NCBI GenBank assembly: GCA_040222275.1 | Contig: JAVKDJ010000077.1 | Location: forward strand, 62,001-126,000 | Length of the DNA stretch: 64,000 nucleotides | Reading direction: 5' to 3' | From: CAXBNB01 sp040222275 | GTDB taxonomy: Bacteria; Bacteroidota; Bacteroidia; Cytophagales; Cyclobacteriaceae | Shown here: positions 24,238 to 33,843 of the stretch, in pieces | Layout of the letters: every line of letters begins with the position of its first letter | Numbering within the stretch: the first letter of the stretch is position 1 | Position numbers and translations under genes: made by a program | The notes under the pieces: generated by a model | The model's database searches: none | What the model was told of the DNA's origin: nothing | What the model saw: only the letters and a program-made list of their open reading frames with translations

Positions 24238-26121
24238 TTACAAGGCGTCCAGTTCCTGTGAAAAACTACCCGATAAAATTGGAAAACGGCACCAGGTTTT
24301 TGGATCCACATTGAAATCGTCGAGGTGAAATGATGGCGCCAGGCGTTCACGCTTCCATTGGTTGATAGACCAGAGCTTGAAAAATTTTCTGATGTACATT
24401 TTCAATGTTTCATCTTTGATTTCAAATTCTTTTTTCACGGCATTGAACGTTGCTTGAGGGGACTGATGGTTTCTGATGGCATGGTATTCAATAGCCCTCA
24501 AAACAGGGTAGGGCATCAGGTCGGCTTCATCGGTCTGGTCCATATCTGCCGGACGCAGCTCGGCTGTTGGCGACAGGCTGTTTACGGCGCTCAGAGCTAC
24601 GTACCCTAATTCCTTTTCGGCATATTGCAGCCATTTCAGGATGAACTCCTTGTCCACCCCTGCGATAGGGGCAAAACTCCCGCTGGTGTCACCATCCATG
24701 GTTGTATAGCCCACATCACCTTCGCTTCTGTTTGAAGTAGTGAGCAATATTTGCCCTTTTATATTGGCCAGCATCCAAATGATGGGAGACCTTGACCTGG
24801 CCTGGATGTTTTGCAGGGCAATGTCGTCATCTTTCCAATTGAGGTTTCTTCCTAACGCCTGTTCGATTATTGCCGTGTTTTCGTTCACTACTTCATCAAT
24901 ATTCCAATGGTGAAATATGGCCCCAATTGACTCGGCAAGGGATTTGGCCGAGTTGAAGGTGTCCTCTGATGAGTTTTTGGTACCCTGATAAGCTGTGGTC
25001 AGCAGTAGTGAGACAATCTGGCGATTTCTTTCGTTCCTGTTTTCGATTGGTGATTCTACCGGCGCGAGGTTTAGGTTTTGGAGAAAGTCATATTCCCCGA
25101 GCTGTTCCACTCCGTTTCGAACCATTTCAGCTACCAAAACGGCTATGGAAGAAGAATCTGCCCCGCCGCTCAGGGATAGTGTAAAACCCTTTGTCCTGCT
25201 TTTTCTGAGGTAGTCGTATAGCCCCAGGGATGCAGCTTTGGTAAACTCTGCCAACCTTCCGTTCCAGTCTTCCCGGATGTTTGAAATATGGGTTTTCTCT
25301 TTGGGGTTGATCTCACAGGTGAGCAGGTTGAATTTTTGGAAAGAAAGCCGGGTGTTTCTTCCGGCAAGTTCTCCCCGGTTGGCCAGCAGTATATCCCCGT
25401 CATATATGATGCGGCCAGACTGGTTGCCCAATAGGTTTACGTACAGATAGTAGCAGTCAAATATTTTGCTGCTGCTAATCACCAGTTCTTCACGTGTTTG
25501 GTGCTTACCAAAGGAAAAATGGCTGGCGCTGGGGTTTAGGATTAGCTGTACGCCCCTTTCATAAAGGCGACATGCCGGCCTGTCCTTGTTCCAGGCATCT
25601 TCACAAATTTCAAAACCTGTTTTAATACCATAAAGGTCGAATGTAATATCGCCGAGTGCGTATTGCTGCCCTTTGATTTCTACCTCTGCTGTTTCACCAG
25701 CTTTCCATCCTTCAAACCACCTTTTTTCATAATGCACACCATCATTGGCCAGGAATTGTTTGGCATAAAATCCGCATATTTTTCCATCCTGGATCAGGCA
25801 TGTGGTATTATAGACTTTATGATTGAAAATGAGTGGCAATCCTACTGCCACTGCTATATCCTTGCAGTGAGGTACAATGAGGTGCAGGATTTCAATGGCT
25901 TTTTCGGGAACCCAATCGCTCAAAAAAAGGTCCTCGCACCCATACCCGGTAACGCACAGTTCCGGCAGACAGAGGATTTTAACATTGGCCTTTTGAGCCG
26001 AGTCTATGGCCGATACAATGTTGTCAAAATTGTTAGTCCAGTCAATCGGGGTTTGGTTGAGGCTGGCCCCACCAATTCTAATCAATCCTTCCTGTTCTTG
26101 TTTAATTCCTGTATTCGACAT
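24238..26121 (-). CDS. nadE: Glutamine-dependent NAD+ synthase
   Basis: 627 residues, the two-domain form. The N-terminal nitrilase-type glutaminase (about 1-280) has the Glu-Lys-Cys triad: Glu54 in LCLPELCVTGYG, Lys in HYEKRWFEGWK and Cys in GFEICEDAWN. The C-terminal ATP-pyrophosphatase domain has the P-loop SLSGGADSSS and the TTSNRSEGDVGYTTMDGDTSGSFAPIAG substrate loop. It amidates nicotinic acid adenine dinucleotide to NAD+ using ammonia channelled from glutamine. Monocistronic here. Confidence 0.96.
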   Translation of the reverse strand: MSNTGIKQEQEGLIRIGGASLNQTPIDWTNNFDNIVSAIDSAQKANVKILCLPELCVTGYGCEDLFLSDWVPEKAIEILHLIVPHCKDIAVAVGLPLIFNHKVYNTTCLIQDGKICGFYAKQFLANDGVHYEKRWFEGWKAGETAEVEIKGQQYALGDITFDLYGIKTGFEICEDAWNKDRPACRLYERGVQLILNPSASHFSFGKHQTREELVISSSKIFDCYYLYVNLLGNQSGRIIYDGDILLANRGELAGRNTRLSFQKFNLLTCEINPKEKTHISNIREDWNGRLAEFTKAASLGLYDYLRKSRTKGFTLSLSGGADSSSIAVLVAEMVRNGVEQLGEYDFLQNLNLAPVESPIENRNERNRQIVSLLLTTAYQGTKNSSEDTFNSAKSLAESIGAIFHHWNIDEVVNENTAIIEQALGRNLNWKDDDIALQNIQARSRSPIIWMLANIKGQILLTTSNRSEGDVGYTTMDGDTSGSFAPIAGVDKEFILKWLQYAEKELGYVALSAVNSLSPTAELRPADMDQTDEADLMPYPVLRAIEYHAIRNHQSPQATFNAVKKEFEIKDETLKMYIRKFFKLWSINQWKRERLAPSFHLDDFNVDPKTWCRFPILSGSFSQELDAL

Positions 26122-26335
26122 GTTACACTTATTGAAACCTGAAATTTAATATGGCTAGAAGTATTTAAACCGGAAAAATCTGGTTTAATTTTTTCTGAAG
26201 CCGTTTTCCTGCGATCACCTGTGGTGACTTGCTTATATTAATCGCCCCTGCTTAAACCAGCGGCGTGATGATTGAAAACGGTGTGTTTTGTACAGTGATA
26301 GTGGTTCGAACAGTAGGCGTTCTAAATTATAGTTC

Positions 26336-27058
26336 TTAGTCAATATTAAGCAATTGGCATGACTTTTCTGCAGCGTCCTGCTCTGCTTTTTTCTTGGTCA
26401 GGCCATATCCTTTTTTTATGGTTTTTTTATCAAGCACCACGCGGGCTTCAAACCTCTTGAAATGTTTGTCAGAATCCACCTCCACTACCTTAAATGTTAC
26501 ATTGCGGTTTTCTTTTTGCGACCATTCAATAATCTTGCTCTTGAAGTTTTGGTCGTTGTTGATCACATGGTTGATGTCAAAGTGTGGGATGATCAGCTTT
26601 TTCAAAACAAACTTCCTGCAAAACTTATGTCCTTTATCCAGGAAAACAGCCCCAATCAGGGCTTCCAGGGCATTGCCGTATATGGATTTAAAGGATTGGC
26701 TTTTGGTGTTCTGGATGCCATTGAATTGGATCATATCCGAAAGCCCAATGGTTCGGGCCAGGCTGTTTAAACTTTCCCGGTTGACAATCCTGGATCGTAT
26801 TTCCGTCAGGAAGCCTTCATCTTTAAAGGGAAATTTGGTGAAAAGGTATTCTGCCACCACCATACTCAATACAGCATCCCCCAGATATTCCAGCCTTTCG
26901 TTGGATTCCACGAACCCTTTGCGCTCTTCGGTACCGGCAGAGCTGTGCCGCATGGCCAGAAAATACAATTCCAGATTGGAGGGGTTTCCTCCAATGATAC
27001 TCTTTAATTGCTTATAATAATCTTTATTAGCAGATATATTTCGACCAAACAGACTCAA
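26336..27058 (-). CDS. rnc: Ribonuclease III
   Basis: 240 residues. The endonuclease domain carries the signature NERLEYLGDAVL (about residues 53-64) and the metal-binding EALIGAVFLDKG block; the C-terminal ~70 residues are a double-stranded RNA-binding domain (KSKIIEWSQKENRNVTFKVVE, GYGLTKKKAEQDAAEKSCQLL). It cleaves structured RNA in rRNA maturation and mRNA decay. Third gene of the acpP-fabF-rnc run, 22 bases after fabF, an order conserved in Bacteroidota. Confidence 0.96.
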   Translation of the reverse strand: MSLFGRNISANKDYYKQLKSIIGGNPSNLELYFLAMRHSSAGTEERKGFVESNERLEYLGDAVLSMVVAEYLFTKFPFKDEGFLTEIRSRIVNRESLNSLARTIGLSDMIQFNGIQNTKSQSFKSIYGNALEALIGAVFLDKGHKFCRKFVLKKLIIPHFDINHVINNDQNFKSKIIEWSQKENRNVTFKVVEVDSDKHFKRFEARVVLDKKTIKKGYGLTKKKAEQDAAEKSCQLLNID

Positions 27059-27080
27059 AAAACTCTAATTGATGTGGTAA

Positions 27081-28334
27081 CTATCCCTCAAATTTACGGA
27101 ATATAATGGAAGTATTGTGGCCTCCAAATCCGAATGTGTTGCTCAGCGCGATATCTATTTTTCGCTTTTGAGCGGTGTTGAAAGTGAAGTTGAGCTTAGG
27201 GTCAAACTGTTCGTCATCGGTAAAGTGGTTGATTGTCGGTGGTACAGTTTGGTTTTGAATGGCCAATACGCAAGCGGCAGCCTCAATGGCTCCTGCTGCA
27301 CCGAGCAAGTGGCCCGTCATGGACTTGGTGGAACTGATGTTCAGGTCAAATGCATGCTCACCAAATACGGACTGGATGGCCTTGGTTTCGCTCACGTCAC
27401 CGAGTGGGGTAGAGGTGCCGTGCACATTGATATAGTCAACCGTCTCCGGGGCGATATTGGCATCTCTCAGAGCGTTGAGCATTACGTTGGTAGCACCTAC
27501 GCCTTCCGGGTGTGGGGCTGTAATGTGGTGCGCATCGGCAGACATGCCACCGCCGATGAGTTCTGCGTAAATTTTGGCTCCCCTGGCTTTGGCATGCTCG
27601 TATTCCTCAAGAATAAAGCCAGCTGCCCCTTCACCAAGTACAAATCCGTTTCGGTCTTTGTCAAATGGCCTGGAGGCTGTTTCGGGAGAATCATTTCTTT
27701 CTGATAGTGCCTTCAGGGCATTGAACCCCCCGACACCTGATTCAGTTACGGCGGCTTCTGACCCGCCTGTAAGGAAAATATCAGCCATGCCCAACCTAAT
27801 GTAATTGTATGAATCGAGAATGGCATTTGTGCCAGAAGCACAGGCGCTAACTGTGGTAAAATTGGGTCCCCTGAACCCATGTTTTATGGAAATCATTCCA
27901 GGAGCGATATCAGCTATCATTTTAGGAATGAAAAAAGGGTTGTATTTGGGCGTGCCGTCACCAAGGGCAAAGTTGACGACTTCATCCTGAAAGGTTTTGA
28001 GGCCGCCTATTCCGGCTCCCCAAATTACGCCGGCCCTGTCTAGGTTGATTTTTTCAGTGTTTAAACCTGAGTCCTCCATAGCCTGATCTGCTACGATCAT
28101 TCCATATTGGGTAAAGGGATCCATTTTACGAGCCTCTTTTCTGTCGAAATAGTCATTCGGATCGTACCCTTTTACTTCACAGGCAAACCTGGTTTTGAAT
28201 TTTTCTGCATCGAATCGTGTAATTGGCGCTGCGCCACTTACCCCATTAGATAAACCGTTCCAATATTCTTGTGCATTATTACCTATGGGCGTTAGTGCCC
28301 CAATGCCAGTTACAACAACTCGTTTTAATTGCAT
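27081..28334 (-). CDS. fabF: Beta-ketoacyl-ACP synthase II
   Basis: 417 residues. It elongates acyl-ACP with malonyl-ACP in fatty-acid synthesis. Catalytic triad motifs are complete: the Cys nucleophile in TVSACASGTNAI, the first His in NVHGTSTPLGD, and the second His in SSTKSMTGHLLGAAGAIEA. The C-terminal GFGGHNTSIIF is typical. It lies 28 bases after acpP and 22 before rnc. Confidence 0.97.
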   Translation of the reverse strand: MQLKRVVVTGIGALTPIGNNAQEYWNGLSNGVSGAAPITRFDAEKFKTRFACEVKGYDPNDYFDRKEARKMDPFTQYGMIVADQAMEDSGLNTEKINLDRAGVIWGAGIGGLKTFQDEVVNFALGDGTPKYNPFFIPKMIADIAPGMISIKHGFRGPNFTTVSACASGTNAILDSYNYIRLGMADIFLTGGSEAAVTESGVGGFNALKALSERNDSPETASRPFDKDRNGFVLGEGAAGFILEEYEHAKARGAKIYAELIGGGMSADAHHITAPHPEGVGATNVMLNALRDANIAPETVDYINVHGTSTPLGDVSETKAIQSVFGEHAFDLNISSTKSMTGHLLGAAGAIEAAACVLAIQNQTVPPTINHFTDDEQFDPKLNFTFNTAQKRKIDIALSNTFGFGGHNTSIIFRKFEG

Positions 28335-28362
28335 AAATTTTATTCTTTCGACTATCGAAAAA

Positions 28363-28599
28363 TTACTTTACGTTTTCTTCCAGGTATGCGATAGCCTGAC
28401 CAACAGTTCCTATATTTTCTGCCTGGTCATCTGGAATAGATATATTAAATTCTTTTTCAAATTCCATGATGAGCTCCACTGTATCCAATGAATCTGCACC
28501 AAGGTCGTTTGTGAAGCTTGCCTCTGGCGTTACTTCAGACTCTTCGACTCCAAGCTTGTCAATAATTATTGAATTTACTTTTTGTGCTATTTCTGACAT
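28363..28599 (-). CDS. acpP: Acyl carrier protein
   Basis: 78 residues from ATG 28599; an in-frame upstream extension to 28632 is unlikely. Ser37 in GADSLDTVEL is the phosphopantetheine attachment site. Acidic, four-helix ACP. It carries acyl chains for FabF, whose gene is next. A 5' region with AT-rich promoter-like sequence precedes it. Confidence 0.97.
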   Translation of the reverse strand: MSEIAQKVNSIIIDKLGVEESEVTPEASFTNDLGADSLDTVELIMEFEKEFNISIPDDQAENIGTVGQAIAYLEENVK

Positions 28600-29112
28600 T
28601 TTGTTAATATTTGGTTTAAAAAATATGTGCAAAGAAATACATTAAAACAATTAATGCCAAACAAAAATTGTCAATCTTAATCAGGCCAAAATTATCCCCG
28701 TGAAAAGAGATAAGGGCTTGTATAAGGAACCTGCTGTTTGAGTATAGCTAATTGATTGCAGCATATCTTGTCAACCATATCTACGCATATTGTAATTTCA
28801 CAATTGACTTTTGGCTAACCCTCCAAAAGCACCTTACTGATGGTATCTGAAATTAAGGTTTAGACTTAGAATATCCTGTAGCCTGTTAGTGTTTTTATGC
28901 AAAAGTTAGTAAAAAACAATACTAAATGCATAAAAGTACTAAAATTTCATAGCCTCCTATCTTAGGTTTGAGCATAAAGAGAATGAGCCCCGATTCTCAG
29001 GGCCCATTTCTTTTGGATTTTTATTACGTCACCTAAAATATCCGTAACGTTCTTCGTTTCTGATTTTCAATAGTGAAATGAACTTTACTAAACTTTAGGA
29101 GTTTCGTAAAGT
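28600..29112. other. Intergenic stretch between DUF4494 and acpP genes
   Basis: 513 bases without a credible gene. The acpP promoter must lie at its left end. An imperfect terminator-like hairpin is seen at 28983-29013. Otherwise AT-rich with no recognised element. Confidence 0.5.
28983..29018. terminator. Imperfect terminator-like hairpin
   Basis: AATGAGCCC pairs with GGGCCCATT with one mismatch, followed by TCTTTTGGATTTTT. It lies about 95 bases beyond the stop of the DUF4494 gene, but its T-rich side is on the plus strand, so its direction of action is unclear. Confidence 0.35.
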
Positions 29113-29676
29113 TCATTGCGATGCAGATTCCTCATCGGCCGTATCTTCGACCAGTTCTTCCACTAATTCTTCTTCAGCCTCGATAGCGGTAGGCTCTTCA
29201 ACCTTTTCTACCGGAACAAAGTTTTCAGGAACTGCCTGGTTCAATTCTTCTTCATTGAAAGGGAAAACGTCCACAAAAGTGGTTTGGGCGATCGATGGTA
29301 TTTCTATAGGAACCAGCATGGAGCTCATGTTGTCTTCGATTCTTTCATAAGCTATTTTGGCATTGTCAGCCCCCACCAGAAAATAGTTGTTGATCTTTTT
29401 TTCTTTCTGTGCCTCTTCATCGATGGTGACATAAGCCACCTTGCATTTAAACCATGTTTCCGAATCTTCATAGTTGATCACTTCAGCTATGTTGGTTTTG
29501 GCTATATTGGTAATCATAAATTCGCCTCTTATATCCCTTTCGCTGATTTCGTAAATCCTCTTTTCTGCATCGGTAAAAGACACTCCGTCAACCAGAAATG
29601 TGTCTGTAACCTGCTTCATCCTTCCATCTTCTGTCGTTACTGCGTGCTTCACCTTGCACGAATACCATGTTTTCAT
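29113..29676 (-). CDS. DUF4494 protein
   Basis: 187 residues. The DUF4494 core spans about 1-145: TWYSCKVKHAVTTEDGRMKQVTDTFLVDGVSFTDAEKRI, RDIRGEFMITNIAKTNIAEVI, ETWFKCKVAYVTIDEEAQKEKKINNYFLVGADNAKIAYERI. It appears as an internally duplicated alpha/beta unit (two W-(Y/F)-x-C-K-V starts). The C-terminal ~40 residues are a very acidic Glu-rich tail (VEEPTAIEAEEELVEELVED). The family is restricted to Bacteroidota and has no known function; cytoplasmic and monocistronic here. Confidence 0.85.
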   Translation of the reverse strand: MKTWYSCKVKHAVTTEDGRMKQVTDTFLVDGVSFTDAEKRIYEISERDIRGEFMITNIAKTNIAEVINYEDSETWFKCKVAYVTIDEEAQKEKKINNYFLVGADNAKIAYERIEDNMSSMLVPIEIPSIAQTTFVDVFPFNEEELNQAVPENFVPVEKVEEPTAIEAEEELVEELVEDTADEESASQ

Positions 29677-29856
29677 GTTAGTTGTTATTTTGAATGATCA
29701 TCCTTTTATTAAAATGGCGAATATAAGATCAATGCATGGAACATGTTGAAAATGTGGATAAGTTCTGAAAACCATTGATAGGAAGGATCACAGAGTACAC
29801 GTTGTGGTGGCTTTTGAGAGGGAATGGCTGGAAATAAAACTATTAGGGATGCGCTA

Positions 29857-29886
29857 CTTGTATTAAATATAATAGAACTACCTTTG
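29857..29886 (+). promoter_or_regulatory. Bacteroidota-type promoter of the DEAD-box helicase gene
   Basis: CTTG (29857-29860) is followed after 18 bases by TACCTTTG (29879-29886), a perfect match to the -7 consensus TANNTTTG. The expected transcript start near 29893 gives a short leader before the TTG start codon at 29910. Confidence 0.65.
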
Positions 29887-29909
29887 CGCCTCATTATAAA
29901 GCACATACA

Positions 29910-31643
29910 TTGAGCAACTTTTCAGACCTTGGACTTTCCCCGGAAATTTTGAAAGTCCTTCCCGAACTTGGGATAGAAACACCCACCAAAATCCAACAAG
30001 AAGCCATTCCCACCTTGATAGCCTCTGAACAGGATTTCATAGGCCTGGCCCAGACAGGTACGGGAAAAACTGCCGCATTTGGCCTGCCAATTATTGACCT
30101 TGTAGAACATGATTGGAGTGTTACGCAGGCAATAGTACTGGCGCCTACAAGGGAGCTGGTTCAGCAGATCACCGACCAGCTACAGCAGTTTTCCAAATAC
30201 TATAAGAAGCTGAAAGTAGTAGCCGTGTATGGAGGTGCCTCTATTACCGGTCAAATGAAAGACCTCAAGAAAAGTTGTCAAATAGTAGTGGCTACTCCAG
30301 GCAGGTGTATTGACCTGATAGGAAGAAAAGCACTCAAGCTTGATAACATTACCCACGTAATCCTGGATGAAGCAGATGAAATGCTGAACATGGGTTTCAA
30401 GGAAGAACTGAATAAGATACTCGCATTTACCCCCCAGGACAAACATACCTGGCTCTTTTCGGCTACCATGCCGAAGGCCATAAAAAATATTGTGCATGAA
30501 TATATGCACGACCCCAAGGAGGTGTCAGTAAGTTCAGGTGTAGAAGTGAACGAAAACATTGCCCACAAATATGTGCTCCTGAAATCCACGGATAAAACAG
30601 AAGCCATCAAAAGGATAATCGATACACACTCGGATTTTTACGGCATCATTTTTTGCCGTACCAAAATGGATACCATCAATTTGTCTGAAGAATTGAACAA
30701 GGATGGTTACAGCGTAGATGCCTTGAATGGGGATTTGACCCAAAAGCAACGAGACCATGTGATGAAGAAATTCAAGTCGATGAAATTGCGTGCCCTTATA
30801 GCTACCGATGTAGCTGCCCGTGGAATCGATGTAAACAATGTGACGCATGTAATCCATCACAGGCTGCCAGACGAAATTGAATTTTACACCCACAGAAGCG
30901 GGCGAACTGCCCGTGCTGGAAACAAAGGTGTGTCACTTACCCTGGCAACCAAGGGCGACCTGAAAAAAATAAAGTTTTTGGAACAAAAGCTCAAAATTGA
31001 TTTTCAGAAAGACGCAGTTCCATCTGCCACCAATATCAGGAGCAATAAGTTGGAGCAGTGGGCCAATTCGGTTGTTAAAGTGAATACATCCAAAAACATT
31101 TCGAAAGAAGACTGGCACAAGGTTCAGGAAATATTCTTCGATTTTGATAAGGACACATTGATCCAAAAGCTGATTTCCATGGAGTTACAATCCCTATCTT
31201 CATCATCGGACAACAAGGATATCAATGTTGGCGAACGCCCAAAGGGAGACCCTAGCAAACACAGGTATTACATCAACCTTGGTGAAATGGACGGCCTTGA
31301 TGAAGACGAATTGGTGAGCCTGATCTGTGAAGTTACCGGAATCCCTTCCGAAAAAGTAACTGACCTCACACTTCAAAGCAAATGTTCCTATTATACCATT
31401 CCCAAAGAATTTTCCTCAAGGGTAGTTGATGCCCTGGACGGCCTTGAAATCAATGACCGAACAGTGAGGACAAACAGGGATGATGATGGCCAGGTCTATG
31501 GAGAAAAGAAAGGCAAAGGAAAACGGTCCGGAGGAGGCAGTTATGGAAGAGGCGGAGGTCGCCGATCGGATAGAAGGAGTGGAGGCAGAAGGCCTTCCGG
31601 TGGAGGGAAATCGCCCGCAAGGAAAGGAAGGAGAAGGTACTAA
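29910..31643 (+). CDS. DEAD-box RNA helicase with DbpA-type RNA-binding domain
   Basis: 577 residues from a TTG start; no in-frame ATG exists until deep inside the helicase core, and the protein start (SNFSDLGLSPEILKVLPELG) matches the family. Domain 1 has the Q motif, AQTGTGKTAAFGLP, PTRELVQQ, VILDEADEMLNMGF and SATMPKAI; domain 2 has HRSGRTARAG. Residues ~445-525 are a DbpA-type RNA-binding fold (HRYYINLGEMDGLDEDELVSLI). The tail (~535-577) is Arg/Gly/Ser-rich. It probably remodels structured RNA in ribosome assembly or mRNA turnover. A single-gene unit with its own promoter. Confidence 0.93.
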   Translation: MSNFSDLGLSPEILKVLPELGIETPTKIQQEAIPTLIASEQDFIGLAQTGTGKTAAFGLPIIDLVEHDWSVTQAIVLAPTRELVQQITDQLQQFSKYYKKLKVVAVYGGASITGQMKDLKKSCQIVVATPGRCIDLIGRKALKLDNITHVILDEADEMLNMGFKEELNKILAFTPQDKHTWLFSATMPKAIKNIVHEYMHDPKEVSVSSGVEVNENIAHKYVLLKSTDKTEAIKRIIDTHSDFYGIIFCRTKMDTINLSEELNKDGYSVDALNGDLTQKQRDHVMKKFKSMKLRALIATDVAARGIDVNNVTHVIHHRLPDEIEFYTHRSGRTARAGNKGVSLTLATKGDLKKIKFLEQKLKIDFQKDAVPSATNIRSNKLEQWANSVVKVNTSKNISKEDWHKVQEIFFDFDKDTLIQKLISMELQSLSSSSDNKDINVGERPKGDPSKHRYYINLGEMDGLDEDELVSLICEVTGIPSEKVTDLTLQSKCSYYTIPKEFSSRVVDALDGLEINDRTVRTNRDDDGQVYGEKKGKGKRSGGGSYGRGGGRRSDRRSGGRRPSGGGKSPARKGRRRY

Positions 31644-31662
31644 CGTTTTACAGTAGAAAAAG

Positions 31663-31696
31663 ACTAAAGGCCTTCGCCAATTGCGAAGACTTTAGT
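31663..31696 (+). other. Hairpin after the helicase gene
   Basis: ACTAAAG and CTTCGC pair with GCGAAG and CTTTAGT around a CAATT loop, with a small asymmetric bulge. It starts 20 bases after the stop codon but lacks a T-tract; a 3' mRNA-stabilising hairpin or weak terminator is possible. Confidence 0.45.
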
Positions 31697-31856
31697 GCAG
31701 TGAAGTAAGACAGTTGTTGGCGGTCGGCTATTTGCCCTTAGCAAGGATTCTATACCTTTACATACAAATAGATAAAATTGTATAGCCAATAACAAATGGG
31801 ATTCAACTGGCGTGGCATTAAAGTGTTGGTAAAATTTCATACATTACCAAGCTCAC

Positions 31857-32372
31857 ATGGTTGAAAAATCAATTAAAAGAATTAAAAAAGTCCTGAAGGG
31901 AATCCTTGGTATTCAGAATAGAAACCCAAGGCCATCCGTGATTCGAAGGGATGTTACAACCATCAATGTCGATTCCAATTTTCAGCTTTTAGTCTATTGG
32001 AAAGTATTGCCAATTGGAAAAGGACCAGCTATAATTTTAAAGGTATTGAATAAAGAGTTCATGAAATTTGATTGTTTTGGTAAGGATAAAGGCCATTATC
32101 ATATCAGTCCTAAATATAACTTCAGGATATTTTTTATTGAAAACACCCGCAAAAGCCAAATCAAGCGTTCGATAAATGAACTGAAGACAAATACCCAAAA
32201 CTATCTCAAACATCATCCCGATCAGAGGTTTAATCAACTCGTTCTCAGTACTTCTGCATTCTACGATAGCCTGGATAGGGCCGAGCAGCAGCTTATTGCC
32301 TTTGTAGAAACCATTGTAGAATTTCAAGAGCCTTCTATAAAGGTGCAACCAAACCACCCACAGGCCCTTTGA
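31857..32372 (+). CDS. Hypothetical protein
   Basis: 171 residues, not recognised. Lys/Arg-rich N-terminus (MVEKSIKRIKKVLKGILGIQNRN), a central mixed alpha/beta region (INVDSNFQLLVYWKVLPIGKGPAIILKVLNKEFMKFDCFG, YNFRIFFIENTRKSQIKRSI) and a helical C-terminus. No signal peptide or membrane segment. Codon use looks like that of neighbours, and the frame begins at an ATG with over 200 bases of free upstream sequence, so it is probably a real single-gene unit. Confidence 0.6.
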   Translation: MVEKSIKRIKKVLKGILGIQNRNPRPSVIRRDVTTINVDSNFQLLVYWKVLPIGKGPAIILKVLNKEFMKFDCFGKDKGHYHISPKYNFRIFFIENTRKSQIKRSINELKTNTQNYLKHHPDQRFNQLVLSTSAFYDSLDRAEQQLIAFVETIVEFQEPSIKVQPNHPQAL

Positions 32373-32609
32373 ACAGCGCGAAATAAGAGCAGCTTTTTGT
32401 TTGAAAAGGTAACCTTAAGGTTAAGGGACAGATATTCCTACAAGAGTTTGTCCTGAGCTGTATTAGATCGTATGGCACGGATTCCCCCCGGAAAAGCCAT
32501 CAGCCCTCATTGCTCAATTTTCCATCGACCCGTTTAGTATATTGTTCAATGCCCAATTTCTTTTTAGAATTATTATTTACTTGTGACCGGGTCTTTCTAA
32601 ATTACGGCC

Positions 32610-33128
32610 ATGACTGTAATAAGGGAGATAAAAGGAATTAAACCAGTATTTGGTGACAATTGCTGGTGTGCTGAAACGGCAGTGATCCTAGGTGAAGTAG
32701 AGATGGGTGACAACTGTACTGTATGGTACAATGCCATCGTAAGGGGGGATGTTAACCATATAAAGATAGGCAACAATACCAACATCCAGGATGGAGCAGT
32801 AATCCACTGTACTTATAAGAAAGCCGCAACTGTTATTGGATCTAACGTATCTATTGGCCACAATGCCATAGTGCATGGCTGTACAGTTGAAGACAATGTG
32901 CTGATTGGCATGGGCGCCATCGTTATGGACCATGCTGTTGTAAAAAGCGGCTCGATCATTGGTGCCGGCGCTATAGTGTTGCAAAACCAGATAATAGAAC
33001 CCAACTCCGTTTATGTAGGCAACCCGGCCAAAAAAGTGAAAGAAATTGGAGAGGAAGGAGTGGGATTGATCGAACGCACAGCGAATAACTACATTAAATA
33101 TGCTGGATGGTTTCAGGGGGATGATTGA
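32610..33128 (+). CDS. Gamma carbonic anhydrase-like hexapeptide-repeat protein
   Basis: 172 residues. It is a left-handed beta-helix of imperfect hexapeptide repeats, for example VEMGDNCTVWYNAIVRGDVNHIKIGNNTNIQDGAVIHC and TVIGSNVSIGHNAIVHGCTVEDNVLIGMGAIVMDHAVV. The His residues in NHIKIG/AVIHC/SIGHNAIVHG match the metal-ligand pattern of the gamma carbonic anhydrase/PaaY/CaiE group. It may hydrate CO2, or act on acyl-CoA-related substrates as PaaY does; sequence alone does not decide. Stand-alone gene. Confidence 0.88.
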   Translation: MTVIREIKGIKPVFGDNCWCAETAVILGEVEMGDNCTVWYNAIVRGDVNHIKIGNNTNIQDGAVIHCTYKKAATVIGSNVSIGHNAIVHGCTVEDNVLIGMGAIVMDHAVVKSGSIIGAGAIVLQNQIIEPNSVYVGNPAKKVKEIGEEGVGLIERTANNYIKYAGWFQGDD

Positions 33129-33298
33129 CCGGCCAAAGAAAAAATACACCTGCGGCTTACCGCACAGGCTGTGTCAACGTAAACCAATAGGTGGTCTGCA
33201 TCTACTTTGTTTGAATGGCGATATTTAGTGCGATTGACAGGCCAGGATCAGGAGTGTTTTGATCCATTAGTTTTTTTGAAGGACATTAATATAAAAGT

Positions 33299-33814
33299 AT
33301 GATTGAAAAACCGGAACAAAATGAGTATAATGATTTTTATCAGGGGTATATAGACAGGGTAAGAACAAAGGATATCATTGAATTTTTAAAGACCCAAAGA
33401 AAAAGTATCGTAAGGTTGTTTAACTCCATTCCAGAAGAGCGGATCAGCTACAAGTATGGGGAAGATAAGTGGTCGGTAAAGCAGGTTGTGAGGCACATCA
33501 TAGACACTGAAATAGTTTTTGGGTACAGGATACATTCCATAGCAAAAAACAAAGGGGCAGAACTTCCCGGAATGGACCAGGACATGTATATGGACAACTC
33601 AAACGACACCCATATTTCCTTTGAATCTTTGATAGATGAATTCAACAATGTGCGCAGGGGCAATATTGCCATGATCGAAAACCTGGATCCGGTAGTTTAC
33701 ACCAACATGGGAAAGGCAAGTGGTTTTCCGGTATCGGTGCGGGCAAAAATATACATTTTGGCCGGGCATGCCGAACACCATAAATTTATATTGAAAGAAA
33801 GGTACCTGGGGTAA
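33299..33814 (+). CDS. DinB-family protein
   Basis: 171 residues forming the four-helix DinB/YfiT bundle. Putative metal-binding His residues occur in WSVKQVVRHIIDTE and in the C-terminal GHAEHHKFI. Members include thiol-dependent transferases and uncharacterised proteins; function here is unknown. The small Cys-rich gene starts 29 bases after its stop, so these and the thioesterase may be co-transcribed. Confidence 0.85.
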   Translation: MIEKPEQNEYNDFYQGYIDRVRTKDIIEFLKTQRKSIVRLFNSIPEERISYKYGEDKWSVKQVVRHIIDTEIVFGYRIHSIAKNKGAELPGMDQDMYMDNSNDTHISFESLIDEFNNVRRGNIAMIENLDPVVYTNMGKASGFPVSVRAKIYILAGHAEHHKFILKERYLG

Positions 33815-33843
33815 CCAGAAATATAATTTTAAACGTTAGCATA

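Noticed and set aside
32410..32423. 14-bp perfect palindrome TAACCTTAAGGTTA
   Set aside because: Short, AT-rich and single; may be an operator, but nothing around it supports a specific claim.
33151..33164. Small TGCGG-CTTA-CCGCA hairpin after the carbonic-anhydrase gene
   Set aside because: Only 5 bp and no T-tract; too weak to call as a terminator.
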